Shown: positions 55,047 through 63,759 of the stretch, one piece after another | Layout: every line of letters begins with the position of its first letter | Numbering within the stretch: the stretch's first letter is position 1 | NCBI GenBank assembly: GCA_964654015.1 | Contig: CAZZHQ010000003.1 | Span: 24,281 to 88,280, forward strand | DNA length: 64,000 bases | Direction: 5' to 3' | Source: JAUUZT01 sp964654015 | Lineage (GTDB): Bacteria; Chloroflexota; Dehalococcoidia; GIF9; AB-539-J10 | Notes under the pieces: generated by a model | Seen by the model: the letters and a program-made list of their open reading frames with translations, nothing else | Database searches by the model: none | Told to the model about the DNA's origin: nothing | Position numbers and translations under genes: made by a program

Positions 55047-56375
55047 ATGCTACAAAAATTAGAAATGGATAAAATTGTTTCCCTGTGTAAACGCAGAGGA
55101 TTCATTTTCCCCAGCAGCGAGATCTACGGAGGCCTTTCCAGTTGCTGGGACTATGGCCCTATAGGGATTGAGCTAAAACGTAATATTAAAGATGCCTGGT
55201 GGAAAACCATGGTACAAGAGAGAGATGATGTACTGGGTATAGATACCAGCATCCTCATGGCACCTGAGATATGGAAGACAAGTGGACACCTTAGTAACTT
55301 CACTGACCCAATGGTGGAATGCAAGTTATGTCACTCAAGATGGCGTTCCAGTGAAATCAATGAGGATAGCTGCCAGAAATGCGGCGGTGAATTGACAGAC
55401 CCTAGAATGTTTAACCTCATGTTTAAGACATTCATGGGCCCGGTGGAAGAGCAGGCAAATACGGTTTATCTTCGTCCTGAAACAGCTCAGGGAATATTCG
55501 TCAATTTCGCCAACGTAATATCCACTTCTAGAAAGAAATTGCCACTGGGAATCGCGCAGATAGGCAAATCTTTCCGTAATGAAATCACTCCAGGTAATTT
55601 TATCTTCAGGACCCGCGAGTTCGAACAGATGGAAATGGAGTTCTTTGTCAAGCAAGGAACCGATGAAGAATGGTTCGACTACTGGCTTAAAGAAAGATAC
55701 AAATGGTATATCAATCTTGGCATCAAAAAGGAGAATTTGCGCCTACGTCCACATACCAAAGATGAACTGGCCCATTACGCTAAGACCTGTAGCGATATCG
55801 AGTACCTGTTCCCTATGGGATGGTCAGAGTTGGAGGGCATTGCTAACAGGGGTAATTACGACTTGACACGACACTCCGAACAAACCGGTAGGGATCTTAG
55901 CTACTACGAAAGAGAAAGTGACACACGCTATACGCCTTTTGTTATTGAACCTTCAGCTGGTGTTGATCGTTCCTTACTAGCTTTCCTTCTTGATGCCTAC
56001 GACGAGGAAGTAGTCCAGGGTGAAAGCAGAGTGGTACTACGTTTCCACCCCTCTCTCGCCCCCATAAAAATTGCTGTTCTCCCATTGAGCAAAAAAGAAA
56101 ATCTAAGTGCACTGTCCAAGGAAATCTATAAACAATTACGTATGAGCTTCACAACTCAGTATGACGATTCCCAAAGTATAGGGAGAAGATACAGGCGCCA
56201 GGACGAAATAGGCACTCCTTTTTGTGTCACTGTTGACTTCCAATCTCTAGAAGACAACCAGGTAACCATCCGCGAAAGGGATACTTTGACTCAAATTCGA
56301 GTCCCGATAAAAGACCTGAATCTCATACTTCATGCAAAACTGAATGGAGAGACCTTTTCCACTTCCGAGTTATAG
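55047..56375 (+). CDS. glyS: glycyl-tRNA synthetase, dimeric alpha2 form
   Basis: 442 residues of the alpha2 class (not alpha-beta). KRRGFIFPSSEIYGG, DYGPIGIELKRNIKDAWW, the motif with RPETAQGIFVNF, motif 2 FRNEITPGNFIFRTREFEQMEME, motif 3 EPSAGVDRSLLAFL, then an anticodon-binding domain. A zinc-like Cys set (CKLC and CQKC) occurs near residues 93-115, as in related synthetases. It is separated from the peptidase by 84 bases. Confidence 0.96.
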   Translation: MLQKLEMDKIVSLCKRRGFIFPSSEIYGGLSSCWDYGPIGIELKRNIKDAWWKTMVQERDDVLGIDTSILMAPEIWKTSGHLSNFTDPMVECKLCHSRWRSSEINEDSCQKCGGELTDPRMFNLMFKTFMGPVEEQANTVYLRPETAQGIFVNFANVISTSRKKLPLGIAQIGKSFRNEITPGNFIFRTREFEQMEMEFFVKQGTDEEWFDYWLKERYKWYINLGIKKENLRLRPHTKDELAHYAKTCSDIEYLFPMGWSELEGIANRGNYDLTRHSEQTGRDLSYYERESDTRYTPFVIEPSAGVDRSLLAFLLDAYDEEVVQGESRVVLRFHPSLAPIKIAVLPLSKKENLSALSKEIYKQLRMSFTTQYDDSQSIGRRYRRQDEIGTPFCVTVDFQSLEDNQVTIRERDTLTQIRVPIKDLNLILHAKLNGETFSTSEL

Positions 56376-56453
56376 AAAACAAAACATTGTTGGTCTCGTT
56401 TCTACCAATTATTCACTATCAAAATAAATTTAAAGGAAAAGAAAAGGCAGGAA

Positions 56454-57464
56454 ATGAAAGAGGAAATATATGAGGCATCTTTGAGTCCAGAAATGATCAA
56501 GCGTATGAGAGGAGCAGTGGTACTAAAAGAGGGCTCCTCTGCTTACGGAACACTCGACAATTCACTCGAGGCACTGAAGACAAGGATGAAAGCTCCATCC
56601 TTTGAGAATGAGAGGATGTGGCGACTGCTTCGTGGTTCCTACGATATACACCAGCATAGCGGGCCCTCCGCCGCCACAGAACGACTGTTCGATGAACTAG
56701 ACATAGCTAAGCAGGCGTGCTACATAGGCCAAGGGGGAATTGTTTTCAAAAACCACGATACTCCCAGCACCAGATCTGTAATACTGGTCCAGAAAGTTAT
56801 TGACCAGTGGGCAGAAGAGCACAATAAAAAGAAAATTGAACTCTTCGGTGGCGTTGTTCTTAATAATACTGTTGGAGGGCTAAACCCTGAGGCCATCGTC
56901 GCAGCCTATCGCCTTGGTGGTAAATACGTGTGGCTGCCAAACCTGGACTCCAATCATCACCGCAAAGTAGCAGGCGAAGGGGAAGGAAAGGGCATCGATT
57001 TAATTGATGAAGATGATAATGTAGTCCCCAAAATGAAAGAGGTATTGGAACTTATTGCCGAAGGCGATATGATCCTGGGATTAGGCCATCAGAGCACAAG
57101 AGAACGGCTGATGGTTACCAGAGAAGCAATAAAAATGGGGGTACAACGCATAGAAGTAAACCATGTTAACTATCCCATGACCTGGCTTACTCCAGAACAA
57201 TGTAAGCAGTTTGCGGACATGGGTGCCTATATCGGTATCTATGCCATGGACATGGGCAATTTTTACACCATGGATGAAGTGATGCCCATCTATAAAGCCG
57301 TAGGACCGGAGAGAATAGTATTTGGGTCCGACGGTGGACATGTTGGCCTTCCTTTTGCATTGGACGGATTACGAAGGCTAATCCTCGAGTTCCTGCTCAG
57401 GGGCGCACCTGATGAACATGTTAAGCTCATGTGCCAGGTTAATGGATATAATCTGCTACATTAA
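56454..57464 (+). CDS. DUF6282 amidohydrolase-superfamily protein
   Basis: 336 residues. YDIHQHSGPSAATER near residue 64 gives the H-x-H metal motif of TIM-barrel amidohydrolases. Later LPNLDSNHHRKVAGE, LGLGHQSTRER, IEVNHVNYPMTWLTP and VFGSDGGHVGLPF supply further His/Asp ligands. These fit DUF6282, whose substrate is not known. Its gene starts after AGGAAAAG-type purine-rich leader. It ends just before a small open frame and the exported protein pair. Confidence 0.8.
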   Translation: MKEEIYEASLSPEMIKRMRGAVVLKEGSSAYGTLDNSLEALKTRMKAPSFENERMWRLLRGSYDIHQHSGPSAATERLFDELDIAKQACYIGQGGIVFKNHDTPSTRSVILVQKVIDQWAEEHNKKKIELFGGVVLNNTVGGLNPEAIVAAYRLGGKYVWLPNLDSNHHRKVAGEGEGKGIDLIDEDDNVVPKMKEVLELIAEGDMILGLGHQSTRERLMVTREAIKMGVQRIEVNHVNYPMTWLTPEQCKQFADMGAYIGIYAMDMGNFYTMDEVMPIYKAVGPERIVFGSDGGHVGLPFALDGLRRLILEFLLRGAPDEHVKLMCQVNGYNLLH

Positions 57465-57467
57465 TTT

Positions 57468-57548
57468 GTGGAGGTGTTCGAAGTTCTTCGGGTAAATCAG
57501 GTCAGAGACATTGCAGATGACATGAATTTCCGCGAAGACCTAAAATAG
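57468..57548 (+). CDS. tiny open frame after the DUF6282 gene, doubtful
   Basis: A GTG-initiated 26-codon frame, four bases after the preceding stop, encoding a strongly charged peptide (with VFEVLRVNQVRDIADDMN). No Shine-Dalgarno separate from its own first codons is evident. It could be a small peptide, the relic of a longer gene, or chance. Confidence 0.15.
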   Translation: MEVFEVLRVNQVRDIADDMNFREDLK

Positions 57549-57580
57549 AATAATAGTTAGTAATTATTACCTAAAAAGGG

Positions 57581-57609
57581 TTGTAGCGCCTAGTAACATA
57601 GACTATAAT
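57581..57609 (+). promoter_or_regulatory. promoter of the exported two-gene unit
   Basis: -35 TTGTAG, 17-base spacer, perfect -10 TATAAT; the likely start codon is 38 bases further downstream. Confidence 0.55.
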
Positions 57610-57647
57610 ATTCTGATTTCTTGGCAGGTTTGATAGAAGTGGTAGTA

Positions 57648-58190
57648 ATGAAAAAGCGCATTGGCGGTATCGTGCTTGCTATTATATTGCTCCTGGCACT
57701 TACTGCGCCGGTGATGGCTCAAGGTAGTAGTGGTACTATAACTATCACAATGACTACGCAATCAGTCCTGGAAATCGAATTAAGCCCTACAAACTGGGAA
57801 ATAGGGATTGTAGAACCAGATACGGAATATAAAACAAATCCAGAAAAAACATGGTGCACTATTACTAACCGGGGTAACTGCGTTGTCGACACTTACATCA
57901 AAGGAGTTGACGCTATCAGCGTTGACAATCCTATTCAAAAATGGTCATTGAGCCCTGATGAAAGCAATGAAGAAGATGAATATATGCTATGGTACTGGAT
58001 AGGATGGACCAGTACGGAATACATTCCCCTATACAAAACAGAGAGCGAATTGGGTTATGAGTTTTGTATTGATCTGGCCAGTAATGAGGAAAACCAAAAA
58101 CAATTCGGATTAAAGTTATTAACTCCAACCTCCTTTGTAGGCGGTCGAGATATGGAAAACACCATTACTATAAGCGCAGTAGCTACCTGA
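57648..58190 (+). CDS. exported beta-sandwich-like surface protein
   Basis: 180 residues from the ATG at 57648; upstream in-frame TTG at 57621 would add nine residues outside the signal peptide. Signal peptide: KKR, hydrophobic core LAIILLLALTAPVMA, cleavage before QGSSG near residue 24. The mature part alternates hydrophobic and polar residues (ITITMTTQSVLEIELSPT) and has three Cys; it ends with TPTSFVGGRDMENTITISAVAT, like the C-terminal strands of WxL/camelysin-type surface domains. No anchor, so it is probably secreted or held by a partner. The next gene starts two bases after its stop. Confidence 0.7.
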   Translation: MKKRIGGIVLAIILLLALTAPVMAQGSSGTITITMTTQSVLEIELSPTNWEIGIVEPDTEYKTNPEKTWCTITNRGNCVVDTYIKGVDAISVDNPIQKWSLSPDESNEEDEYMLWYWIGWTSTEYIPLYKTESELGYEFCIDLASNEENQKQFGLKLLTPTSFVGGRDMENTITISAVAT

Positions 58191-58192
58191 TA

Positions 58193-58750
58193 ATGCGGCA
58201 GGCTAGATATCTGCCCTGGCTAATCGCTATATTACTAGCAATCTTACTACCCTCACCTGCCAATGCCTGGAGCTTTTATGTATCACCTTCCGAGGTAGAT
58301 ATCAATAACCTATCTCCCGGCGACAGTGCCGAATTTGAGTTCTCTATCTACAACAAGGAAAATGAAAGCCATGTTTTTAGCCTGAATACTTATGCTCCCC
58401 AAAAAACGGAGCTAAGGCATGGAAGGTCTACTTTTCCTGATGACAGTTGGGTTAGGCTCCCCCAGCGTGTAGAAGTCCCTGCTAACTCTGAAAGGGAGAC
58501 AACAGTAACGGTTACAATCCCCCAACAACAGGAGTGGGCAGGAAAAGAGTGGGAAATATGGCTGCATATATCCCCTGAACAAATAGGACAATTAACAGTT
58601 AATTACTACATCCGTCTTTTGATATCTACTGATACTGAAACTAACACCACCCAGCAACTGAACCCGCTCCTGGTAATTTCCGCCACCCTTCTTCTTGCAT
58701 ATGGTATATATCATTTTTACCACAAAGTTAAATCAATTCCAAAAGAATAA
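58193..58750 (+). CDS. exported single-pass protein with Ig-like/DUF916-like domain
   Basis: 185 residues. Signal peptide cleaved after ANA near residue 25; mature domain starts WSFYVSPSEVDINNLSPGD and is a beta-sandwich-like module with FSIYNKENESHVFSLNTY and VTVTIPQQQEW; then a Thr-rich stretch, a C-terminal membrane helix near 152-175 and a basic tail (YHKVKSIPKE). The plan (signal, sandwich domain, single C-terminal helix) is like WxL-interacting DUF916 proteins of Gram-positive bacteria. It starts two bases after the preceding stop, so they are translated together. Confidence 0.65.
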   Translation: MRQARYLPWLIAILLAILLPSPANAWSFYVSPSEVDINNLSPGDSAEFEFSIYNKENESHVFSLNTYAPQKTELRHGRSTFPDDSWVRLPQRVEVPANSERETTVTVTIPQQQEWAGKEWEIWLHISPEQIGQLTVNYYIRLLISTDTETNTTQQLNPLLVISATLLLAYGIYHFYHKVKSIPKE

Positions 58751-58787
58751 CTGAGGTATTAGCTTTCCCTAATCGCAGATATTACGC

Positions 58788-59297
58788 TCATAAGTAACTG
58801 TTCGTATCTGGCGTAATAGGCGTGCTGTCATTTCTTGCGCATTCTATGCAGTGATCGGTATAGAGGATACCGTCCAGATGATCTATTTCATGTTCCAGGG
58901 CTTGTGCCAGGAGATCCTCGCCTATGATACTGAATTTCCTGCCCTGTCGATCAAGTGCATTCACTTTAACAATTAACGAACGAACAATCTGTCCACTATA
59001 GCCTGGCAGACTCAAACAACCCTCCTCAACTAATCGGCTCCCCTGCTTCTTTACTATCTCAGGATTAATCAAGGTTATAATCTCTGTTTCTGGTATTTCA
59101 ATAACAGCTATCCGCAGAGACAACCCTATTTGAGGAGCTGCAAGGCCGACACCTGAAGCGGCCCTCATGGTATCTATCATGTCATCAACCAGTTTCTGAA
59201 TAGCACTATCGATAGCCCCAGCCTTCTTTGTTTCCTGCCGCAGTATTGGGTCAGGCAGAGCAGGGTCAGATAGTGTACGTATCTTCAATATTGCCAT
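58788..59297 (-). CDS. def: peptide deformylase
   Basis: 169 residues with the three deformylase motifs: GVGLAAPQIG (GxGLAAxQ), EEGCLSLPG (EGCLS) and EHEIDHLDG (HEXDH). It removes formyl groups from new proteins. GAGG stands nine bases before the ATG. The C-terminus after the motif is slightly longer than minimal forms (IECARNDSTPITPDTN). Confidence 0.96.
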   Translation of the reverse strand: MAILKIRTLSDPALPDPILRQETKKAGAIDSAIQKLVDDMIDTMRAASGVGLAAPQIGLSLRIAVIEIPETEIITLINPEIVKKQGSRLVEEGCLSLPGYSGQIVRSLIVKVNALDRQGRKFSIIGEDLLAQALEHEIDHLDGILYTDHCIECARNDSTPITPDTNSYL

Positions 59298-59361
59298 ATG
59301 CAGTTACCTCAAATATATAAATTAGCCATCCTCCGAAAATCTTAATACCACTTTCAAAAAG

Positions 59362-60360
59362 TCATGTTAATGAGACTGTTCCTGCTATCTGTTCCAGTAG
59401 AACGCTGGCGTAATGTCTATTTTCCGCAGCAAGCTTGCATAACATTGCTTTAGCATCTGAATCACCCACTACCCCTGAAGCCTGCTTAAAGAAATCATGA
59501 TAAACATATTCTTTTTCCACTGCCGTTTCCAATAACTCCATCTCATCAGCAAATTCATCATATGTCTTGGTTATAAATGTATTCACTTTAACGTTATCCT
59601 CAATGTTCTCTATCCCTGATTCTTGCTCAATCTTTTCCAGAGCAGGAAGGGCTACTTCCCCCGCTAGAGCAGAGGCGCAGGCATATAGTCCCTGCATATG
59701 TTCAGCTTTAGCCTCGAACAATATCTTAAAGGTTTCCTTTACTTGATCTGTCTTAGCTTTACTTCTAGCCATCGTAATAAATTCACAATGGGCTTTTTCC
59801 AGTTTGATAGATAGCACGAGAATACTCCTGAGATCAGACTCTTTAGTTATTAACTTTGTCCTTTTAAATAATAAATTGGTTATAGCTTTTCTAGCCCGAG
59901 CTAATGTCTTGCTATTACTAAAATGATATGGGGTTTTAAATCCCATCTCAACCGCCATAGCATCCATATAGACACTATTTAATCGCGATTTATCGTCCAT
60001 TGACTTAATCTCTTTTTTGGGCATGCCAGTAACAATTCCATGGGACCAATTAGAGATACCCCCGTCTAAATGTAACAGACTCCTGAATCCCAACTGATAT
60101 AGAGCTACGGCTGCTGCCACGCTCATATGACCAGAGCGACTATAAGTGATAACTATTTTATCCCGATCAATCTCTTCCTGCCTTGCCTCCAATTCATTAA
60201 GTGGAACCAGCACAGCGTTTGGAATGTGTCCTTTCTCATATTCGCATGATTGTCTCACATCCAGGAGCAAAAATCGCCCTTTCTTATCCTTGTTTAATAT
60301 GTCCTTGACAGCACCGGGTTTTAACTTCCGTATTCCATCCACCGCACAAGTCACTTTCAT
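59362..60360 (-). CDS. rhodanese-like domain fused to a ferritin-like diiron domain
   Basis: 332 residues. Residues 1-110 form a rhodanese domain (FLLLDVRQSCEYEKGHIPNAVLVPLNEL), but the active-site loop reads ITYSRSGHMS with Ser74 where sulphurtransferases have Cys. From about 165 a four-helix ferritin/rubrerythrin-like domain follows: E188, H221 (its Glu three residues earlier is Lys218), E278/E282 and the intact E313-x2-H316. It may be a diiron protein with an altered site, perhaps for peroxide or oxygen defence. There is no rubredoxin motif (CxxC pairs) in it. Confidence 0.75.
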   Translation of the reverse strand: MKVTCAVDGIRKLKPGAVKDILNKDKKGRFLLLDVRQSCEYEKGHIPNAVLVPLNELEARQEEIDRDKIVITYSRSGHMSVAAAVALYQLGFRSLLHLDGGISNWSHGIVTGMPKKEIKSMDDKSRLNSVYMDAMAVEMGFKTPYHFSNSKTLARARKAITNLLFKRTKLITKESDLRSILVLSIKLEKAHCEFITMARSKAKTDQVKETFKILFEAKAEHMQGLYACASALAGEVALPALEKIEQESGIENIEDNVKVNTFITKTYDEFADEMELLETAVEKEYVYHDFFKQASGVVGDSDAKAMLCKLAAENRHYASVLLEQIAGTVSLT

Positions 60361-60634
60361 TAACAGTATACACTCCTCTCTCTATATAAGATGTTACTTA
60401 CGCTTCTATTAGAATTCTACCTCTCTAGATATACTAGACTAAATCTACTTCGGTCTTTTGAACACCAACCCTGCCAAACAGGAGAACTCATCTCAGTAAC
60501 CTGGCAGCCCCATTCAGAAACGCAATACAAAAGATACCTCTCCTATAATACCAAAGTTTATATAAAAAAAATTTCTCCCGATATAGCTCCCCGTCAACTG
60601 ATTAGTCTTCATCATTATTATTAGAAGTTTTACA
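60361..60634. other. intergenic region upstream of the rhodanese/ferritin gene
   Basis: About 270 AT-rich bases between the FMN reductase gene and the rhodanese/ferritin gene. An A8 run and the segment TTGACGGGG occur on the minus strand, but I could not pair -35 and -10 boxes at normal spacing. No gene or RNA seen. Confidence 0.4.
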
Positions 60635-61261
60635 TCAGCGCACAGGACCTGGAAATATAAGTTGTTGACCCAACAAGAAAGCGTCTCGTATGGCTGAAGG
60701 ATGTTCTCTAATCCGAGCTTTGGTGTCGACTTTATTAACTAACAGGGCATTTATATAATCAACACCTATTGCATCGTAGAAATATTTAACCGTAAGAACT
60801 GCACCGTCAAAGAGGTTTTTCCCTTTCGTAGCACCAACCGATATGAATGCTCCACGCCGTATACGGGTATCATCCCTATCCATCCCCAATACATACTTTT
60901 TTACCCAGAGCGCCTGACATCTATCCACCATCGCTTTCGCCTGTGCCGTAATACCATAAAAAAATATGGGCGATGCAAATATCACGTGATCTGCAGTTAA
61001 AAGCTTTTCATAAAGAAACTGCATATCGTCCTGGATGGCACATCGACCAGCTTCAAGACATGCGTATATTTCTTTACATGGAGCGATATCCATTTCCGAA
61101 AGCAACACTTTCTCTACTTCTGCCCCTCTATCCACGGCACCTGCCAGCGCACTATCAAGCAAGATTTCAGTGTTACTCTGTCTTCTGGGACTCCCCAGAA
61201 TGCCTAAAACCCTGATGTTCTCTCTTTGCTCTTTGCTATTCTGCAACTTTATCTTCTCCAT
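60635..61261 (-). CDS. NAD(P)H-dependent FMN reductase / iron-sulfur flavoprotein family
   Basis: About 208 residues of the flavodoxin-like fold. LGSPRRQSNTEILLDSAL is the phosphate-binding motif, followed by DIAPCKEIYACLEAGRCAIQDDM, whose Cys spacing (C-x6-C-x5-C) resembles the compact Cys motif of iron-sulfur flavoproteins, and FASPIFFYGITAQAKAM. The ATG at 61261 overlaps the priA stop by one base; a TTG one codon earlier is also possible. Probable FMN-dependent redox enzyme of unknown partner. Confidence 0.85.
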   Translation of the reverse strand: MEKIKLQNSKEQRENIRVLGILGSPRRQSNTEILLDSALAGAVDRGAEVEKVLLSEMDIAPCKEIYACLEAGRCAIQDDMQFLYEKLLTADHVIFASPIFFYGITAQAKAMVDRCQALWVKKYVLGMDRDDTRIRRGAFISVGATKGKNLFDGAVLTVKYFYDAIGVDYINALLVNKVDTKARIREHPSAIRDAFLLGQQLIFPGPVR

Positions 61262-63741
61262 CAAGTTACTCCAACAGGATCAACATCTATAGTCCAACCG
61301 GTAGATAAAGTTATTCCTGATAACAGGCTGGCAGGATTGTGACCACGTATGATGAGTTGCCAGCGATACCTGCCCCTGACTCTATGGACAAATGCAGGTA
61401 CAGGACCAATAAGGCTCAGCTTATCCTCATCCAAAGTTTGTATTTTGCTAATAAGACTCTGACTTAGCCTTTTTAGTTCCTGTTGACACAATTCGTTATT
61501 GGTATGGCTATATACCAGGCGGATGAGATGGCTGAACGGCGGATAATTATGTTGTCGACGGTAGTTAATTTCATACCTGTAAAATCCCAGGTAATCATGT
61601 CTGGCAACCGCTTGAATAGCATAATTCTCAGGGGAAAAGGTTTGGATTATTACTTTACCTGCCTTGAAGCCACGTCCTGCTCTACCAGCTACCTGACATA
61701 AAAGTTGAAAAGTATGTTCTCCTGCACGGAAATCAGGCAGGTTAATGCTGGTGTCAGCGCTGATTATTCCAGCCAGAGTAACCTGAGGCAAATCCAGTCC
61801 TTTTGCTATCATCTGAGTCCCAATGAGTATATCCGCCTTATGAGCACGAAAATCAGTTAACAACTCCTCATGCTTATATCTCTGGCCAGTAACATCACTA
61901 TCCCAACGAAGCAGTTTTGCAGTTGGAAAAGCTCTCCTTACTTCATCCGCTACTTTCTGAGTACCGATACCCAGAAACATAAGTCTGGTATCGGAACAAC
62001 TCGGGCAAGAACCAGGAATTGAAACGGAATAGCGACAGTGATGGCATATCAATCTCCCCTTTTGAGAATGATAAGTGAGAGCAACAGAACAACGAGGGCA
62101 ACGGAAAACGAATCCACAACCAGGACACCGAACGAAAGTAGCCGTGCCCCGGCGATTAAGAAAGAGGATTATCTGGTCATTTTGCTCCAGAGTCTTCCTC
62201 ATCTCAGCTAACAAGGGACGACTGAGCAGGCTTGTATTTCCTGCTTTGAGCTCTTTTCTCATATCCACTATGTCCACAGCAGCCTGAGTGGAATAAGTAA
62301 CAGGCGGTGAAGAAAGCTTATCAGCCCTGGTTGCCATTTGGGTATGGTCATGGGAAGTAATCCTCCTGGTTAGTGTCACAAGTTTGTACTTTCCCGACTG
62401 AGCTTTATGGAAACTGGTAACGTCAGGAGTAGCACTACCGAGAATAACAACGGCATCATTCAGTTGAGCTAAACGAATAGCTACTTCTCGCGCATGGTAA
62501 CGAGGAGAACGATCCTGTTGCTTATACATTTGCCCATGTTCCTCATCCAGTATAATAAGCCCAAGGTCTGGTTGCGGTGCAAATAATGCGCTTCTTGGGC
62601 CAATGACAACGTCACAGTTTCCTTCCTTTATCCATTGCCATTCATCATATTGTTCTCCAGGTGAAAGATTACTATGCAATATACCCACCCTACCCGGATA
62701 ACGACCGGCAAACCTCTCCACCGTTTGAGGTGTAAGGGCAATCTCAGGAACAAGACATATTCCTCTCCTGCCATTGGCAACCACTTTGTCCAAAGCTTTT
62801 AAATAAATCTCGGTCTTACCACTGCCCGTGACTCCAAAAAGCAGAAATACCAATGGGTCACTATTATCTCTGCTATCCCAATCTGCCTCCATTTGTTCCC
62901 ACGCGGTTCGTTGAGAGGAGGCGAGAACAGGAGGCAAAACAGCAGTAGTTTTTAGGTGGGACAATGGATCACGCCTGACATTGACCATCTCAATAGAAAG
63001 AATTTGACGTCTTTCCATAGCCCGAATAGTACCTAAAGAGCAGTTGAGTGACTTTTTCAGTTCTTCCAAGGAGATAGCACATGTCTGTTGAAGAAGAAAT
63101 TCTAACACGGCTAATTGTTTGGGTGCCCTAGCATGGCTCAACCGGTATAGTTCAGTTTCAGCTTTATCCTTGCTGACTACTAAGCTAACATAAGCTAACT
63201 GCTTGGGGCCTGTACCGATTTGAGGAATCTTATAGTCCCTCTTAATCAAGTGATAGCTGAGAAGCTGTTCACTCAGCCGTTGTGCATCGTTATTTCCAAA
63301 TTCCACTCCGAGTTTTTTTGAGCTTACCCTTCCTCTCTGCGTTATGAACTGCAGGAGCTTATTCTGTTCAGGGGTCAGCGAAGTCATATCTGGTACAGAC
63401 TCCACAGCCTGGAAATAATCGATTGACTTACGACTGAATGCGGGGGGTAACATCAATGCAAGGGCATTATATAGAGAGGAGAGGTAATATTGGCTTATCC
63501 ACCTGGCGAGCTCTATCTGCCAGGGTAAAAGTAACGGATGGCCGTTAATACACTGGGCTATCTCTTTAGTTGTTTCAACTGATGGCTGATTGTTTTGCTG
63601 AACAACAATGCCCTGGACAACACGAGAACCAAAGGGCACCCATACTGCAAAACCAATCCCAACTTCCATATGAGGGGGGATGGTATAGCAAAAAGTGGAA
63701 CGACTCCCAGGGGAGTTTACCGCTACCTCGGCATATCGCAT
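61261..63741 (-). CDS. priA: primosomal replication restart helicase PriA
   Basis: 826 residues. N-terminal DNA-binding part, winged helix, helicase Walker A GVTGSGKTEIYLKAL, DEEH box ILDEEHGQMYKQQ, paired zinc-binding Cys (CPGCGFVFRCPRCS and CHHC, CPSC) near 540-580, and motif TQMIAKGLDLPQVTLAG. It restarts stalled forks. It begins 18 bases after rplS and overlaps the FMN reductase, so a three-gene transcript is likely. Confidence 0.96.
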   Translation of the reverse strand: MRYAEVAVNSPGSRSTFCYTIPPHMEVGIGFAVWVPFGSRVVQGIVVQQNNQPSVETTKEIAQCINGHPLLLPWQIELARWISQYYLSSLYNALALMLPPAFSRKSIDYFQAVESVPDMTSLTPEQNKLLQFITQRGRVSSKKLGVEFGNNDAQRLSEQLLSYHLIKRDYKIPQIGTGPKQLAYVSLVVSKDKAETELYRLSHARAPKQLAVLEFLLQQTCAISLEELKKSLNCSLGTIRAMERRQILSIEMVNVRRDPLSHLKTTAVLPPVLASSQRTAWEQMEADWDSRDNSDPLVFLLFGVTGSGKTEIYLKALDKVVANGRRGICLVPEIALTPQTVERFAGRYPGRVGILHSNLSPGEQYDEWQWIKEGNCDVVIGPRSALFAPQPDLGLIILDEEHGQMYKQQDRSPRYHAREVAIRLAQLNDAVVILGSATPDVTSFHKAQSGKYKLVTLTRRITSHDHTQMATRADKLSSPPVTYSTQAAVDIVDMRKELKAGNTSLLSRPLLAEMRKTLEQNDQIILFLNRRGTATFVRCPGCGFVFRCPRCSVALTYHSQKGRLICHHCRYSVSIPGSCPSCSDTRLMFLGIGTQKVADEVRRAFPTAKLLRWDSDVTGQRYKHEELLTDFRAHKADILIGTQMIAKGLDLPQVTLAGIISADTSINLPDFRAGEHTFQLLCQVAGRAGRGFKAGKVIIQTFSPENYAIQAVARHDYLGFYRYEINYRRQHNYPPFSHLIRLVYSHTNNELCQQELKRLSQSLISKIQTLDEDKLSLIGPVPAFVHRVRGRYRWQLIIRGHNPASLLSGITLSTGWTIDVDPVGVT

Positions 63742-63759
63742 TCAAGATTCTTACGGAGC

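Noticed and set aside
60391..60624. A 77-codon plus-strand frame in the gap before the rhodanese/ferritin gene
   Set aside because: AT-rich, Tyr/Leu/Ser-dominated translation, no ribosome-binding site and no family pattern.
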